64,000 nt of DNA, from assembly GCF_026625045.1 (NCBI RefSeq), contig NZ_CP113089.1:62001-126000 (forward strand), read 5' to 3'. The translations under genes and the position numbers were made by a program. Below are positions 1 to 8,465 of the stretch, piece by piece. Under the pieces are notes generated by a model. That model had not been told where the DNA came from. It ran no database searches and saw only the letters and a list, made by a program, of their open reading frames with translations. The DNA comes from Microcella daejeonensis. GTDB lineage: Bacteria; Actinomycetota; Actinomycetes; Actinomycetales; Microbacteriaceae. Each line of letters starts with the position of its first letter. Within the stretch, counting starts at the first letter, position 1.

Positions 1-499
1 GGAAGAGCGAGCCGGTGGTCGCCCGCACCGCTTTGGGGTTGAAGGGGTCGACGCTCGTGCCTGTGAGGATGACGGCGTCGGCGCCCGCGGCATCGGCGAC
101 GCGGATGATCGTTCCGGCGTTGCCCGGATCCCGCACCTCCTCCAGCACCGCGATGAGGCGCGGTCGCGCGGCGATGACCTCGTCGAGGCTCAAGGGGAAG
201 GTGGCGCAGACCGCGACCATTCCCTGCGGGGTGACGGTGTCGGCGATCGCGTCGAGCACCGGACCGGTGACCTGCTCGATGCGGATGCCCGCCGCCCGGG
301 CATCCCGGATGAGGGCGGACCCGCGCTCCTCGGCGGCGGGGGTGACGAAGATCTCGCGGATGAGCTCGGGGCGCCAGCGCACGGCCTCGTCGACCGCCTG
401 CGGCCCTTCGACCAGGAACAGCCCCGTCTCGGCGCGCTGGGCGCGCTTGGAGAGCTTCGCGGCCGCGCGCACGCGGGGCGATCGGGGGTTGTCGATCAT
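1..499 (-). CDS. TrmH/SpoU-family RNA 2'-O-methyltransferase (3' end outside window)
   Basis: This is the first 166 codons of a SPOUT-class RNA ribose methyltransferase that would modify rRNA or tRNA in the cytoplasm. The N-terminal ~95 residues look like a SpoU substrate-binding domain (LFLVEGPQAV near the start). The catalytic domain opens with EEVRDPGNAGTIIR, the family motif 1, followed by SVDPFNPKAVRATTGSLF. The ATG at 499 is chosen because an ATG nine bases upstream hits a stop at once. The C-terminal cofactor-knot motifs lie beyond the window. It follows the infC-rpmI-rplT operon on the same strand, after a strong hairpin, as in many actinobacteria. The exact RNA target cannot be told. 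Confidence 0.88.
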   Translation of the reverse strand, partial: MIDNPRSPRVRAAAKLSKRAQRAETGLFLVEGPQAVDEAVRWRPELIREIFVTPAAEERGSALIRDARAAGIRIEQVTGPVLDAIADTVTPQGMVAVCATFPLSLDEVIAARPRLIAVLEEVRDPGNAGTIIRVADAAGADAVILTGTSVDPFNPKAVRATTGSLF

Positions 500-543
500 G
501 GCGCCATCGTATCGACGGCCGCATGAACGAGGGGTGACACGCG

Positions 544-584
544 GACGGCGCGCTCCCCCGGGATTCCGGGGAGAGCGCGCCGTC
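544..584 (-). terminator. Hairpin terminator after rplT
   Basis: A 12-bp arm at 544-555 pairs perfectly with 573-584 and continues as a 6-bp inner stem (556-561 with 566-571) across one bulged A, closed by a 4-base loop. It lies 22 bp past the rplT stop. There is no clear U-tract, which is usual for intrinsic terminators in high-GC actinobacteria. Confidence 0.75.
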
Positions 585-606
585 AGGAGTGCTGCGGTGC
601 TGCGGA

Positions 607-993
607 CTACGCGGCGGCCTTCGGCGCCGAGGTGTCGGCGGGGAGAGCGGCCTTCGCCACGGCGACGATCGCGCTGAACGCGGCGGCGTCGTTGACGGCG
701 AGGTCGGCGAGCATGCGGCGGTCGACCTCGACGCCGGCCAGGGCGAGACCCTGGATGAGGCGGTTGTAGGTCAGGCCGTTCTGGCGCGACGCGGCGTTGA
801 TGCGCTGGATCCAGAGGCGACGGAACTCGCCCTTCTTCGCGCGACGGTCGCGGTACGAGTAGACGAGGGAGTGGGTGACCTGCTCCTTGGCCTTGCGGTA
901 CAGGCGCGACCGCTGACCGCGGTAGCCCTCTGCACGCTCGAGGATGACGCGACGCTTCTTGTGGGCGTTGACTGCCCGCTTGACTCTAGCCAT
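607..993 (-). CDS. rplT: 50S ribosomal protein L20
   Basis: The gene encodes ribosomal protein L20, which binds 23S rRNA early in large-subunit assembly. The 128-residue product starts [15 protein letters not shown] and carries the family signature [14 protein letters not shown] in its middle. The first ~117 residues match the usual L20 length; the last ~10 are an alanine-rich tail ending APKAAA, a common actinobacterial extension. It is the last gene of infC-rpmI-rplT, 32 bp after rpmI, and is followed by a strong hairpin. In other bacteria L20 represses this operon by binding its mRNA; I see no specific element proving that here. Confidence 0.98.
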   Translation of the reverse strand: MARVKRAVNAHKKRRVILERAEGYRGQRSRLYRKAKEQVTHSLVYSYRDRRAKKGEFRRLWIQRINAASRQNGLTYNRLIQGLALAGVEVDRRMLADLAVNDAAAFSAIVAVAKAALPADTSAPKAAA

Positions 994-1025
994 GTTCGGA
1001 TTCCTTCAGTTCTGGTGGCTCGGCG

Positions 1026-1223
1026 TTACTTCTTGCCGATGAGCTTCTTGATGACCTTGGCGTCGGCGGGGGCCAGCACGACCTCCTTGTTCAGACGACG
1101 AGTGAGCTCGCTCGACTTCTTCTCGAGGTTGTGGCGCATACCGGCGCCCTGCTTCATGACCTTGCCGGAGCCGGTCAGCTTGAAACGCTTCTTCGCACCG
1201 GAGTGGGTCTTCTGCTTGGGCAT
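1026..1223 (-). CDS. rpmI: 50S ribosomal protein L35
   Basis: The gene encodes ribosomal protein L35 of the large subunit. The 65-residue basic product begins [15 protein letters not shown], the conserved start of the family, and has full length (62-66 residues is usual). It sits between infC (27 bp upstream) and rplT (32 bp downstream), the nearly universal order. A purine-rich ribosome binding site, GGAAGAGGAAC on the minus strand, directly precedes the ATG. Confidence 0.98.
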   Translation of the reverse strand: MPKQKTHSGAKKRFKLTGSGKVMKQGAGMRHNLEKKSSELTRRLNKEVVLAPADAKVIKKLIGKK

Positions 1224-1250
1224 GGTGTTCCTCTTCCTTGTTCCAGGTAT

Positions 1251-2213
1251 CTACTCCGCCGTGGGGGCGGGGGTCTTCGGAGCCGCGGGCATGCGCGGCG
1301 TGGGGGCGTTCTTCGGAGTGGGCTTGAGCGGCGGCTTGCCGACGGCCGGCTTCGGCGTCGACTTGGCGGCGGGCTTGCTCGTCGCCGGCTTGCTCGCGGC
1401 GGGCTTGCTCGCCGCGGCCGGCTTCTCATCGGCCGTCGTCGGATCGGCCGCAGCCGCGTCGGACGCGGCCGGGGCGGTCTCGGCCGGTGCCTCGGCGGCG
1501 GGAGCCGCTGCCGGCGCCTTCCGCGCGGCGGCGGGAGCCTTCACGAACTCGGCGGGCAGCACCTCGGCCGGAGCCTCGGTCGCCGCGGTGCTCGCGGCAG
1601 CCTCCTCGGAGCGGTCGGCACCGGCGCTCGGGGCCGACTCGTCCGCCTTGCGGGCGGCCTTCGCCTGAGCGCGAGCGGCGTTCTGCTCGGCCTTCGCATC
1701 GGCCTTGTTCTTGTGGGGGCCGATGATCATGACCATGTTGCGACCGTCGATGGTCGGGGTCGACTCGACGGCCCCGAACTCGGAGACCTCCTCCGCGAAG
1801 CGCTGCAGCAGGCGGACGCCCATCTCGGGGCGCGACTGCTCGCGGCCGCGGAACAGGATCATGGCCTTGACCTTGTCGCCGGCCTGCAGGAAGCCCTCGG
1901 CGCGCTTGCGCTTGGTCTCGTAGTCGTGCTTGTCGATCTTCAGGCGGAAGCGCACCTCCTTGAGGATGGTGTTCGCCTGATTGCGTCGGGCCTCCTTGGC
2001 CTTCTGCGCAGCCTCGTACTTGAACTTGCCGTAGTCCATGACCTTGACCACGGGCGGCTTCGAGTTGGGGGCCACCTCGACGAGATCGAGGTCGGCCTCC
2101 TGCGCGAGCCGCAGGGCCACCTCGATCTTGACGACACCGACCTGCTCGCCTCCGGGCCCGACGAGACGGACCTCGGGGACGCGGATGCGGTCGTTCGTTC
2201 TCGGTTCGCTGAT
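1251..2213 (-). CDS. infC: Translation initiation factor IF-3 with AUC start and long C-terminal tail
   Basis: IF-3 binds the 30S subunit and checks the start codon and initiator tRNA. The canonical two-domain protein spans residues 1-190 ([28 protein letters not shown] linker; [11 protein letters not shown]). No ATG or GTG fits the conserved N-terminus. An ATC at 2213 does, with GAGGAG six bases upstream, matching the known use of rare AUU/AUC/AUA starts by infC for self-regulation. The product is 320 residues: the last ~125 are a low-complexity Ala/Pro/Lys tail with [19 protein letters not shown] repeats, dispensable by analogy. First gene of the operon with rpmI and rplT. An ATG-initiated upstream extension has no homology and is rejected. 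Confidence 0.93.
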   Translation of the reverse strand: MSEPRTNDRIRVPEVRLVGPGGEQVGVVKIEVALRLAQEADLDLVEVAPNSKPPVVKVMDYGKFKYEAAQKAKEARRNQANTILKEVRFRLKIDKHDYETKRKRAEGFLQAGDKVKAMILFRGREQSRPEMGVRLLQRFAEEVSEFGAVESTPTIDGRNMVMIIGPHKNKADAKAEQNAARAQAKAARKADESAPSAGADRSEEAAASTAATEAPAEVLPAEFVKAPAAARKAPAAAPAAEAPAETAPAASDAAAADPTTADEKPAAASKPAASKPATSKPAAKSTPKPAVGKPPLKPTPKNAPTPRMPAAPKTPAPTAE

Positions 2214-2225
2214 GCGCTTCTCCTC
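2211..2225 (-). promoter_or_regulatory. infC ribosome binding site and AUC start codon
   Basis: On the minus strand GAGGAG (2220-2225) is followed after six bases by ATC (2211-2213), in frame with the IF-3 N-terminus. The strong Shine-Dalgarno paired with a rare start codon is the arrangement through which IF-3 represses its own translation in other bacteria. Assignment of AUC rests on frame, spacing and family precedent. Confidence 0.75.
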
Positions 2226-2350
2226 TTCATGACTGTGACAGCCGCCGGTCGGGGGGAACCCGGCCTGCGCGAAAGAGGGTGCTTCATCCGAACGGCGCAC
2301 AGCGCCGCTCCACCCACTGCATCGTGCGGCCGGAGCCGACGAGCGGGGTG

Positions 2351-2381
2351 CATCTACCCGGTAACCTAGTGAGGCGGTCAA
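2351..2381 (-). promoter_or_regulatory. Candidate promoter of infC-rpmI-rplT
   Basis: Reading the minus strand, TTGACC (2376-2381) is followed after 19 bp by TAGATG (2351-2356), resembling -35 and -10 boxes of the primary sigma factor. It would give an infC leader of about 130 bases. The spacing is slightly long, so this is a suggestion only. Confidence 0.4.
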
Positions 2382-2503
2382 GCGCGGGTGGGAGGAATCT
2401 CCACTTTCGTACCGGGGATCTGGCCCCGGAGCCCGCATAACACTAGCAGTACCGTCGCGTGCCGGGAAGTCACGCCCGAATCCAGCTCCCCCCGGAAGGC
2501 TCC

Positions 2504-2833
2504 ATGAGCGAGAACGACGCCGCCCGCGACATCGCGGACGTGCCCGCAGTCGAGATCATCAACACCGTCGCCGTGCACCTGCTCAGCGCCGCCGCCGTCA
2601 AGTGCGGCCTGTCCGAGGCCGGCGACGACGAGATCGACCTCGCCGAGGCCCGCAAGCTCATCATCGCGCTCGCCGGCCTGATCACGGCCTCGGCGCCGGA
2701 GCTCGGCGATCACCACGCGCGCGTCCTGCGCGACGGGCTCCGCTCGGTGCAGCTCGCGTTCCGGGAGGCCTCGCCGTTCCCCGACGCCCCGGGCCAGGGT
2801 CCGGGCGAGAAGTACACGGGGCCCGTCACCTGA
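2504..2833 (+). CDS. DUF1844 family protein
   Basis: The 109-residue product starts [15 protein letters not shown]. It has the helical DUF1844 core ([20 protein letters not shown], then [15 protein letters not shown]). The function of this family is unknown. The ATG at 2504 is preceded by GGAAGG and matches where homology begins; an earlier in-frame start at 2459 adds only unconserved residues. It is transcribed divergently from infC, next to which this family is commonly found in actinobacteria, and ends 40 bp before the convergent sseB-like gene. Confidence 0.85.
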   Translation: MSENDAARDIADVPAVEIINTVAVHLLSAAAVKCGLSEAGDDEIDLAEARKLIIALAGLITASAPELGDHHARVLRDGLRSVQLAFREASPFPDAPGQGPGEKYTGPVT

Positions 2834-2873
2834 TCCGGCGGCCGCCCGCTCGGCCGGAGACCGCTCCGGCCCG

Positions 2874-3680
2874 CTAGGCCGGGTCCTGCTCCGCCCCGCC
2901 CTCGGCCGGCAGCACCACGGGCTGGATCGAGAGCGAGTCGACCCGCTCCGCGACCATGGCGTCCTGCGACCAGCGCTCCCCGATCGCGCCGAGCACGGCA
3001 CGAAGTCGCTCCGGGCTCGTGCCGGCGGCCACCGCGAGCCGCACGACGACCTCGGCGCCCGCTCCCCGCGCGCCGGGGTCGCCCGCGACGGGCGCGACGG
3101 CGATGATCTCGGGATGCTCCTCGGCCGGCCCGGCGATGGCCTCGAGCACCTCGGCGTCGTCGAGCGCCGGGGTCCACTCCGCTCCGCGGGCGATCGCCCA
3201 CACGGCCGGGCGCGGGAGCACGACCTCGGTGTCGTCGCTGGTGGCGTCGATCACCACGCGGTCGGTCTGCTCGCTGGCCGCGGCGAGGGCGACCCGGCGG
3301 GCGTCGGCGGGCACGGGGCGAGCATCCGCCCGCCACCGCGCCATGGCCGCGACGGAGGAGAAGACGGGCAGGATCGGTCGACCGTCGGGGCCGGAGACGG
3401 TGATGATCGAGAGCTCCTGGGTCTTGTCGACCCGCAGGCCCTCCTCGGTCAGGCCCTCCTCGCCCGCGACCGCCACGAGCGGGATGAGGAAGCGGCTCGC
3501 CCGCACCGCATCGACCACGGCGGCCAGACCGGTCTCGCCCGCCCGGAACGCGGCCATCGCCGCGAGGAACGCGGGGGGCGCGCTGCCGTCATCGCTCGCA
3601 GCGGGATTGGGCGTGAAGGATCGGCCCGCCCACGGCTGGCCGGCGGAATCGGCCTCGTGCCCGTGCGCGTGACCCGGCAC
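2874..3680 (-). CDS. SseB family protein
   Basis: The 268-residue product has an SseB-type N-terminal domain at about residues 45-150 (FLIPLVAVAGEE, then ELSIITVSGPDGRPILPVFSS) followed by a domain with VVIDATSDDTEVVLPRPAVWAIARG. The family is soluble and of unknown role in actinobacteria. The GTG at 3680 is chosen because the frame opens 8 bp after the hisA stop, so translation is likely coupled; no good ribosome binding site is visible and the start is uncertain. It often follows hisA in Microbacteriaceae, with no evidence of a role in histidine synthesis. Confidence 0.78.
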   Translation of the reverse strand: MPGHAHGHEADSAGQPWAGRSFTPNPAASDDGSAPPAFLAAMAAFRAGETGLAAVVDAVRASRFLIPLVAVAGEEGLTEEGLRVDKTQELSIITVSGPDGRPILPVFSSVAAMARWRADARPVPADARRVALAAASEQTDRVVIDATSDDTEVVLPRPAVWAIARGAEWTPALDDAEVLEAIAGPAEEHPEIIAVAPVAGDPGARGAGAEVVVRLAVAAGTSPERLRAVLGAIGERWSQDAMVAERVDSLSIQPVVLPAEGGAEQDPA

Positions 3681-3688
3681 GGCGTCGA

Positions 3689-4438
3689 TCAGTTGCCGGC
3701 GACGTCGAGGGCTTCGGGGAGCGTGAAGGCCCCCGCGTAGAGCGCCTTGCCGACGATGGCGCCCTCGAGGCCGAGCGGCACGAGCTCGCGGAGGGCCGCG
3801 ATGTCGTCGAGGTTCGAGACGCCGCCCGAGGCGATGACGGGGCGGTGCGTGCGCTCCATGACCTCGCGCAGCAGCTCGAGGTTCGGGCCCTTGAGGGTGC
3901 CGTCCTTCGTGACGTCGGTCACGACGTAGCGGGCGCAGCCGGCCTCCTCGAGGCGCTCGAGCACGTGCCAGAGGTCGCCGCCCTCCTCCGTCCAGCCGCG
4001 CGCGGCCAGCGTCGTGCCGCGAACGTCGAGCCCGACCGCGATGGCCTCGCCGTACTCGGCGATGACGTGGGCCGCCCACTCGGGGTTCTCGAGCGCTGCC
4101 GTGCCGAGGTTGATGCGCTTCGCACCGGTGGCGAGCGCGGCCTCGAGGCTCGCATCATCGCGGATGCCCCCGGAGAGCTCGATGTTGACGTGGCGCGGGG
4201 TCGCCTTCACGACCTTCTGGATGACCTTGCGGTTGTTGCCGCGCCCGAAGGCGGCATCGAGGTCGACGAGGTGGATCCACTCGGCACCATCGCGCGCCCA
4301 CTCCTCCGCCGCGTCCACCGGGTCGCCGTAGCTCGTCTCCGAGCCGGCCTCCCCCTGGGTGAGACGAACGGCTTTGCCGCCCGCGACGTCGACCGCGGGG
4401 AGCAGGGTCAGCGCGGGGATGGTGGAGAACTCGCTCAT
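3689..4438 (-). CDS. hisA: Phosphoribosyl isomerase HisA/PriA
   Basis: The enzyme isomerises ProFAR to PRFAR in histidine synthesis. In actinobacteria lacking trpF the same protein (PriA) also makes the tryptophan intermediate CdRP; whether this copy is dual cannot be told from the window. The 249-residue TIM barrel shows [15 protein letters not shown] with the N-terminal catalytic Asp, [11 protein letters not shown], and [16 protein letters not shown] with the second catalytic Asp, then VIASGGVS for phosphate binding. The ATG at 4438 has GGAAAGA upstream; longer frames are not conserved. It lies 86 bp after hisH. Confidence 0.95.
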   Translation of the reverse strand: MSEFSTIPALTLLPAVDVAGGKAVRLTQGEAGSETSYGDPVDAAEEWARDGAEWIHLVDLDAAFGRGNNRKVIQKVVKATPRHVNIELSGGIRDDASLEAALATGAKRINLGTAALENPEWAAHVIAEYGEAIAVGLDVRGTTLAARGWTEEGGDLWHVLERLEEAGCARYVVTDVTKDGTLKGPNLELLREVMERTHRPVIASGGVSNLDDIAALRELVPLGLEGAIVGKALYAGAFTLPEALDVAGN

Positions 4439-4524
4439 GATGTCTTTCCGTGGGTATCGAACGCGATTCGGGTGAAGTCGCAACGAGCACAGAAGCGTAC
4501 TCCCCTCCCGGGGAGCCGCCGTGC

Positions 4525-5163
4525 TCAGAGAGTGCTCAGCCAGTTCCCCAGCAGGCGCAGTCCGGCGTCGCCGGACTTCTCGGGGTGGAACTGCGTCGCC
4601 CAGAGCGGTCCGTTCTCGACGGCCGCGACGAAGCGCTCGCCGTGCTCGGAGAAGGTCACGAGCGGGGCGGCGATCGCGGCGTTGGTGACCTCGAGCTGCC
4701 AGCTGCGGGCGGCGTAGGAGTGGACGAAGTAGAAGCGCTCGTCGTGCAGGCCGTCGAACAGGCGCGACTCGGCGGGAGCATCCACCGTGTTCCATCCCAT
4801 GTGGGGCAGGACCGGCGCGTGCAGCTCGTCGACGGTGCCGGGCCACTCCCCCAGCCCCTCGGTGACCGTTCCGCGCTCGTCGCCGCTGTCGAACATGATC
4901 TGCATGCCGACGCAGATGCCGAGGACCGGCCGACCGCCCGCGAGCCGGCGGTCGATGAGCTCGTCGCCGCGCACGGCCCGGAGCTGCTGCATGACCGCGC
5001 CGAACGCGCCCACGCCGGGCACCAGCAGGCCGTCGGCGTCGCGGATGCGGCCACGATCAGCGGTGATCTCGACGCGCGCGCCGGCGGCCTCGACGGCCTT
5101 GGCGGCGGAGTGAATGTTGCCGGAGCCGTAGTCGAGCACGACGACGGTGGGACGGGCGCTCAC
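4525..5163 (-). CDS. hisH: Imidazole glycerol phosphate synthase, glutaminase subunit
   Basis: HisH releases ammonia from glutamine and channels it to HisF, which makes imidazole glycerol phosphate and AICAR. The 212-residue class-I amidotransferase shows [12 protein letters not shown] at its start, the nucleophile Cys84 in GICVGMQ, and His193/Glu195 in FHPEKSG. Its partner hisF is not in this window. It starts 2 bp after the hisB stop, so it is probably translated from the same message. Confidence 0.97.
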   Translation of the reverse strand: MSARPTVVVLDYGSGNIHSAAKAVEAAGARVEITADRGRIRDADGLLVPGVGAFGAVMQQLRAVRGDELIDRRLAGGRPVLGICVGMQIMFDSGDERGTVTEGLGEWPGTVDELHAPVLPHMGWNTVDAPAESRLFDGLHDERFYFVHSYAARSWQLEVTNAAIAAPLVTFSEHGERFVAAVENGPLWATQFHPEKSGDAGLRLLGNWLSTL

Positions 5164-5165
5164 GG

Positions 5166-5771
5166 TCAGAGCGCACCCTTGGTCGAGGGGATGCCCGAGA
5201 CACGATCGTCGTGCTGCACCGCCTGGCGCAGAGCACGCGCGAAGGCCTTGAACTCGGCTTCGGCGATGTGGTGCGGGTCGCGCCCGGCGAGCACCGTGAG
5301 GTGCACGGTCAACCCGGCGTGCATCGTGATGGCCTCGAAGACGTGGCGCACCATCGAGCCGGTGAAGTGCCCGCCGATCAGGTGGAACTCGAAGCCCGCG
5401 GGCTCGCCCGAGTGGACGAGGTAGGGGCGGCCGGAGATGTCGACGACGGCCTGCGCGAGCGCCTCGTCGAGCGGCACCAGGGCGTCGCCGAAGCGCGCGA
5501 TGCCCGACTTGTCGCCGAGGGCCTTGGCGATCGCCTGGCCGAGGACGATCCCGGTGTCCTCCACGGTGTGGTGCACGTCGATCTGCGTGTCGCCGTGCGC
5601 CTCGACCTCGAGGTCGATGAGCGAGTGCTTCGCGAAGGCCGTGAGCATGTGGTCGAAGAAGGGCACGCTCGTCGAGATCGACGAGCGGCCGGTGCCGTCG
5701 AGGTCGAGGGAGAGGCGGATGCTGGACTCGCTCGTCTCACGACGGAGCTCGGCGGTGCGCGGGGAGGTCAC
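5166..5771 (-). CDS. hisB: Imidazoleglycerol-phosphate dehydratase
   Basis: HisB dehydrates imidazole glycerol phosphate to imidazole acetol phosphate, using two manganese ions per site. The 201-residue protein is the monofunctional form. Metal-ligand motifs are present: [13 protein letters not shown], then [16 protein letters not shown], and later [13 protein letters not shown] and [17 protein letters not shown]. It overlaps hisC by four bases (ATGA) and precedes hisH by 2 bp, marking a single operon. Confidence 0.98.
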   Translation of the reverse strand: MTSPRTAELRRETSESSIRLSLDLDGTGRSSISTSVPFFDHMLTAFAKHSLIDLEVEAHGDTQIDVHHTVEDTGIVLGQAIAKALGDKSGIARFGDALVPLDEALAQAVVDISGRPYLVHSGEPAGFEFHLIGGHFTGSMVRHVFEAITMHAGLTVHLTVLAGRDPHHIAEAEFKAFARALRQAVQHDDRVSGIPSTKGAL

Positions 5772-6844
5772 CGTCCCATCCTACCGAGCACCTCGAGGAA
5801 CTCCGTGGTCTCGGCCTCGGTGCCCGCGGTCACGCGGAGGTGGTTCGGGATCGAGAGGTCGCGGATGAGGATGTCGTGCGCGAGCAGGTACTCGAAGACG
5901 CCCCGCGGGTCTGCCACCCCGCCGAACAGCACGAAGTTCGCCCAGCTCTCGTGCGGGTCGTAGCCGAGCCGCGCCAGTTCGACGACGAGGCGGTCGCGCT
6001 GCTCGCGGATCGCCCCGACGGTCGCGAGCATCGCCGGGGCGTGCTGCAGAGCCGCGACGGCCGCGGCCTGGGTGAGCGCCGACAGGTGGTACGGCAGGCG
6101 CACGAGTCGGAGCGCGTCGATCACGGCGGGGTCGGCGGCGAGGTACCCGAGCCGGCCGCCGGCGAAGGCGAAGGCCTTGCTCATCGTGCGCGAGACGACG
6201 AGACGCGGGCGGCCCTCGAGCAGGCTCAGCGCGCTCGGCTCGCCCTCGGGCATGAACTCGGCGTAGGCCTCGTCGACCATCACGATGCCCCGGCTCGCAT
6301 CGTGGACGGCCTCGATGACGTCGAGCCCGAGCGGCGTGCCCGTGGGGTTGTTCGGGGCGCAGAGGAACACGAGGTCGGGATCGTGGCGGTCGATCGCGGC
6401 GACCGCCGTAGCCTCCGTGATGCGGTAGCCGTCGTCGCGGTCGGCCGCGATCCACCGGGTGCCGGTGCCCGAGGCGATGATGGAGTGCATCGAGTAGGTG
6501 GGAGGGAAGCCGAGCACGCTGCGGCCCGGACCGCCGAAGGCCTGCAGGATGTGCTGGATGACCTCGTTCGACCCGTTCGCCGCCCATACCTGCGCGGGGG
6601 TCACGCCGCCGCCGAGGTAGTCCGCGAGGTGCTTGCGCAGGGCGGTGAACTCACGGTCGGGGTAGCGGTTGATGCTGCGCAGCTCGCGCTCGACCGCCTG
6701 CGTCACGTGCGCGATGACCTCGGCCGGGACAGGGTGCGTGTTCTCGTTGACGTTGAGAGCGATGCGCACGGGCTTCTGCGGCGCCCCGTACGGGGTCTGA
6801 CCGCGGAGGTCGTCGCGGATGGGGAGGTCGGCGAGGGAGGTCAC
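5768..6844 (-). CDS. hisC: Histidinol-phosphate aminotransferase
   Basis: HisC is a PLP-dependent class I/II aminotransferase that converts imidazole acetol phosphate and glutamate to histidinol phosphate. The 358-residue product shows NENTHPVP near the start, [29 protein letters not shown] (PLP-contacting Asp and Tyr), and [17 protein letters not shown], which carries the PLP-binding lysine. It is the first gene of the his segment here; hisD, often upstream, is absent from the window. A LysM gene lies 103 bp upstream on the same strand. Confidence 0.97.
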   Translation of the reverse strand: MTSLADLPIRDDLRGQTPYGAPQKPVRIALNVNENTHPVPAEVIAHVTQAVERELRSINRYPDREFTALRKHLADYLGGGVTPAQVWAANGSNEVIQHILQAFGGPGRSVLGFPPTYSMHSIIASGTGTRWIAADRDDGYRITEATAVAAIDRHDPDLVFLCAPNNPTGTPLGLDVIEAVHDASRGIVMVDEAYAEFMPEGEPSALSLLEGRPRLVVSRTMSKAFAFAGGRLGYLAADPAVIDALRLVRLPYHLSALTQAAAVAALQHAPAMLATVGAIREQRDRLVVELARLGYDPHESWANFVLFGGVADPRGVFEYLLAHDILIRDLSIPNHLRVTAGTEAETTEFLEVLGRMGR

Positions 6845-6943
6845 CGGTTCATCGTAAAGGCCGTGGCCCGAGCTGCGGATCGACGACGGCAGCCGCGCTG
6901 CGCCGTCGCGACAGGACGTCGAGGCGCTCGGCCGCGGGGCGGC

Positions 6944-7348
6944 TCAGTCCGCGTAGGCGGCGGGGAGGACGAGCGTCTGGCCGGCCTGCACGGCGCCGCC
7001 GTCGAGAGCGTTGACGGCGACGATGTCGGCCACCACATCGGCGGGGTTCGAGCCCGGAGCGATCGCTTCGGCAAGGGACCACAGCGTCTGACCCGCCGAC
7101 ACCGTCACCGTGACGGTGCTGCCGCCCTCGTCGGCCACGGCCACGCCCCCGTTCAGCAGCGCGAGGAGGATCGCGACCGTGAACGGGAGCGCGACGAGGA
7201 CGGAGAGCACCGCGCGACCGCGCGCCGTGATACGGAGGCGCGTGCGGGTGACCGCGGGCGCTGCGACCGGCGCAGGGGTGCGGAAGCCGGTCGTACGGGC
7301 TGCGGTCATGCTGCCTGCAGTCGTGCTGCCTGCGGTGATGCTGCTCAT
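6944..7348 (-). CDS. LysM-domain membrane protein, likely SOS-controlled
   Basis: The 134-residue product has a proline/threonine-rich basic N-terminus, one membrane segment at about residues 45-70 (VLSVLVALPFTVAILLALL) and an extracytoplasmic LysM domain (VTVSAGQTLWSLAEAIAPG through QAGQTLVLPAAY) that should bind peptidoglycan. The ATG at 7348 is preceded by GGGAGGA; an upstream start at 7408 lacks support. It is divergent from lexA with SOS-box-like sequences between. In Mycobacterium and Corynebacterium the gene in this place (Rv2719c/ChiZ, DivS) restrains division after DNA damage; the same role here is inferred from position and LysM only. Confidence 0.88.
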   Translation of the reverse strand: MSSITAGSTTAGSMTAARTTGFRTPAPVAAPAVTRTRLRITARGRAVLSVLVALPFTVAILLALLNGGVAVADEGGSTVTVTVSAGQTLWSLAEAIAPGSNPADVVADIVAVNALDGGAVQAGQTLVLPAAYAD

Positions 7349-7446
7349 GGTGTCCTCCCGGGGGAAGTAATGACAGGCCCCCGGCGACGGACGCCGCCGG
7401 GGTTGCACCGCCTCTCGGCCGGGAGAGACCGGTGCGAACCTGTGTT

Positions 7447-7462
7447 CCGAACATACATTCGA
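7447..7462. promoter_or_regulatory. SOS-box-like site proximal to the LysM gene
   Basis: CCGAACATACATTCGA matches the actinobacterial LexA site TCGAAC-N4-GTTCGA at 10 of 12 fixed positions. It lies 99 bp upstream of the LysM start. Confidence 0.6.
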
Positions 7463-7518
7463 TCGGACACGGATTCAAGCCCTTATTCGGAACTCGCACC
7501 AGGATCGACGCGACACAC

Positions 7519-7534
7519 TCGAACAGGTGTTTGA
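7519..7534. promoter_or_regulatory. LexA-binding SOS box upstream of lexA
   Basis: TCGAACAGGTGTTTGA matches TCGAAC-N4-GTTCGA at 11 of 12 fixed positions. It lies 89 bp before the lexA ATG and supports autorepression of lexA, and possibly control of the divergent LysM gene. Confidence 0.85.
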
Positions 7535-7623
7535 GCGCGCGGGGTGAACTGGATAGAGTTTCGAAGACTCACGGGCAGTCCATCGGGGACCACCGACATT
7601 TGTGAGGATCGGATGGAGCAGCC

Positions 7624-8340
7624 ATGGCGGCGAACAGCGGAGCGACCGGACGCGGCGGCGCGGAGCGGTCGTCGGATGAGTCCACCGGTGCCGGAACGCG
7701 GCGCCGGACGACGCTCAGCGACAAGCAGCGCTCCATCCTCGGCGTGATCCAGGCCTCGGTGGCGCAGCGCGGCTACCCGCCGAGCCTCCGCGAGATCGGC
7801 GAGGCCGTCGGGCTGTCATCGCTCTCGAGCGTCTCGCATCAGCTCGGGCAGCTGGAGCTCAGCGGGTACCTGCGGCGGGATCCGAACCGCCCGCGTGCGC
7901 TCGAGGTGCTCATCGACATCGAGGCGCCCTCGGCACCCGACTCCCCCACCAGCCCCTCGGTCGGCGACGCCGCCATGGTGCCGCTGGTCGGGCGGATCGC
8001 CGCCGGCATCCCGATCACCGCCGACCAGCAGGTCGAGGAGGTGTTCCCGCTGCCGCGGCAGCTCGTCGGCAAGGGCGAGCTCTTCATGCTCAAGGTCGTC
8101 GGCGACTCGATGATCGACGCGGCCATCTGCGACGGCGACTGGGTCGTCGTGCGGCAGCAGAGCACGGCGGAGAACGGCGAGATCGTCGCCGCGATGCTCG
8201 ACGACGAGGCGACCGTCAAGGTATTCCGCCAGCGCGACGGCCACACCTGGCTGCTGCCGCGCAACTCGGCGTTCGAGCCGATCGTCGGCGACTACGCGAC
8301 CATCCTCGGCAAGATCGTCGCGGTGCTGCGCTCCGTCTAA
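7624..8340 (+). CDS. lexA: LexA SOS repressor
   Basis: LexA represses DNA-damage genes and cleaves itself when RecA forms filaments on single-stranded DNA. The 238-residue product has an unconserved polar N-terminal stretch (1-29), a winged-helix domain ([13 protein letters not shown] to about 105, recognition region [17 protein letters not shown]) and an S24 autoprotease domain. The cleavage site is Ala127-Gly128 in GRIAAG; the catalytic pair is Ser162 in GDSMID and Lys199 in EATVKVF, with the usual spacing of 37. The ATG at 7624 is the only good start. An SOS box lies upstream. Confidence 0.98.
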   Translation: MAANSGATGRGGAERSSDESTGAGTRRRTTLSDKQRSILGVIQASVAQRGYPPSLREIGEAVGLSSLSSVSHQLGQLELSGYLRRDPNRPRALEVLIDIEAPSAPDSPTSPSVGDAAMVPLVGRIAAGIPITADQQVEEVFPLPRQLVGKGELFMLKVVGDSMIDAAICDGDWVVVRQQSTAENGEIVAAMLDDEATVKVFRQRDGHTWLLPRNSAFEPIVGDYATILGKIVAVLRSV

Positions 8341-8465
8341 GCCGGCGGATGCGCGTCAGGCGCGCGCTGGGATCGGCGCCATCGGCGAGACCGGTCCGCG
8401 CGGTGAGGTCAGCCCGCTCCGGGATCGCCGCGCGGTGAGACCCGCCCGCGCGCAGACCGGCGCGG

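Noticed and set aside
8396..8439. Direct repeat CCGCGCGGTGAG downstream of lexA
   Set aside because: Two 12-bp copies in very GC-rich spacer DNA are easily explained by chance; no gene or binding protein suggests a role.
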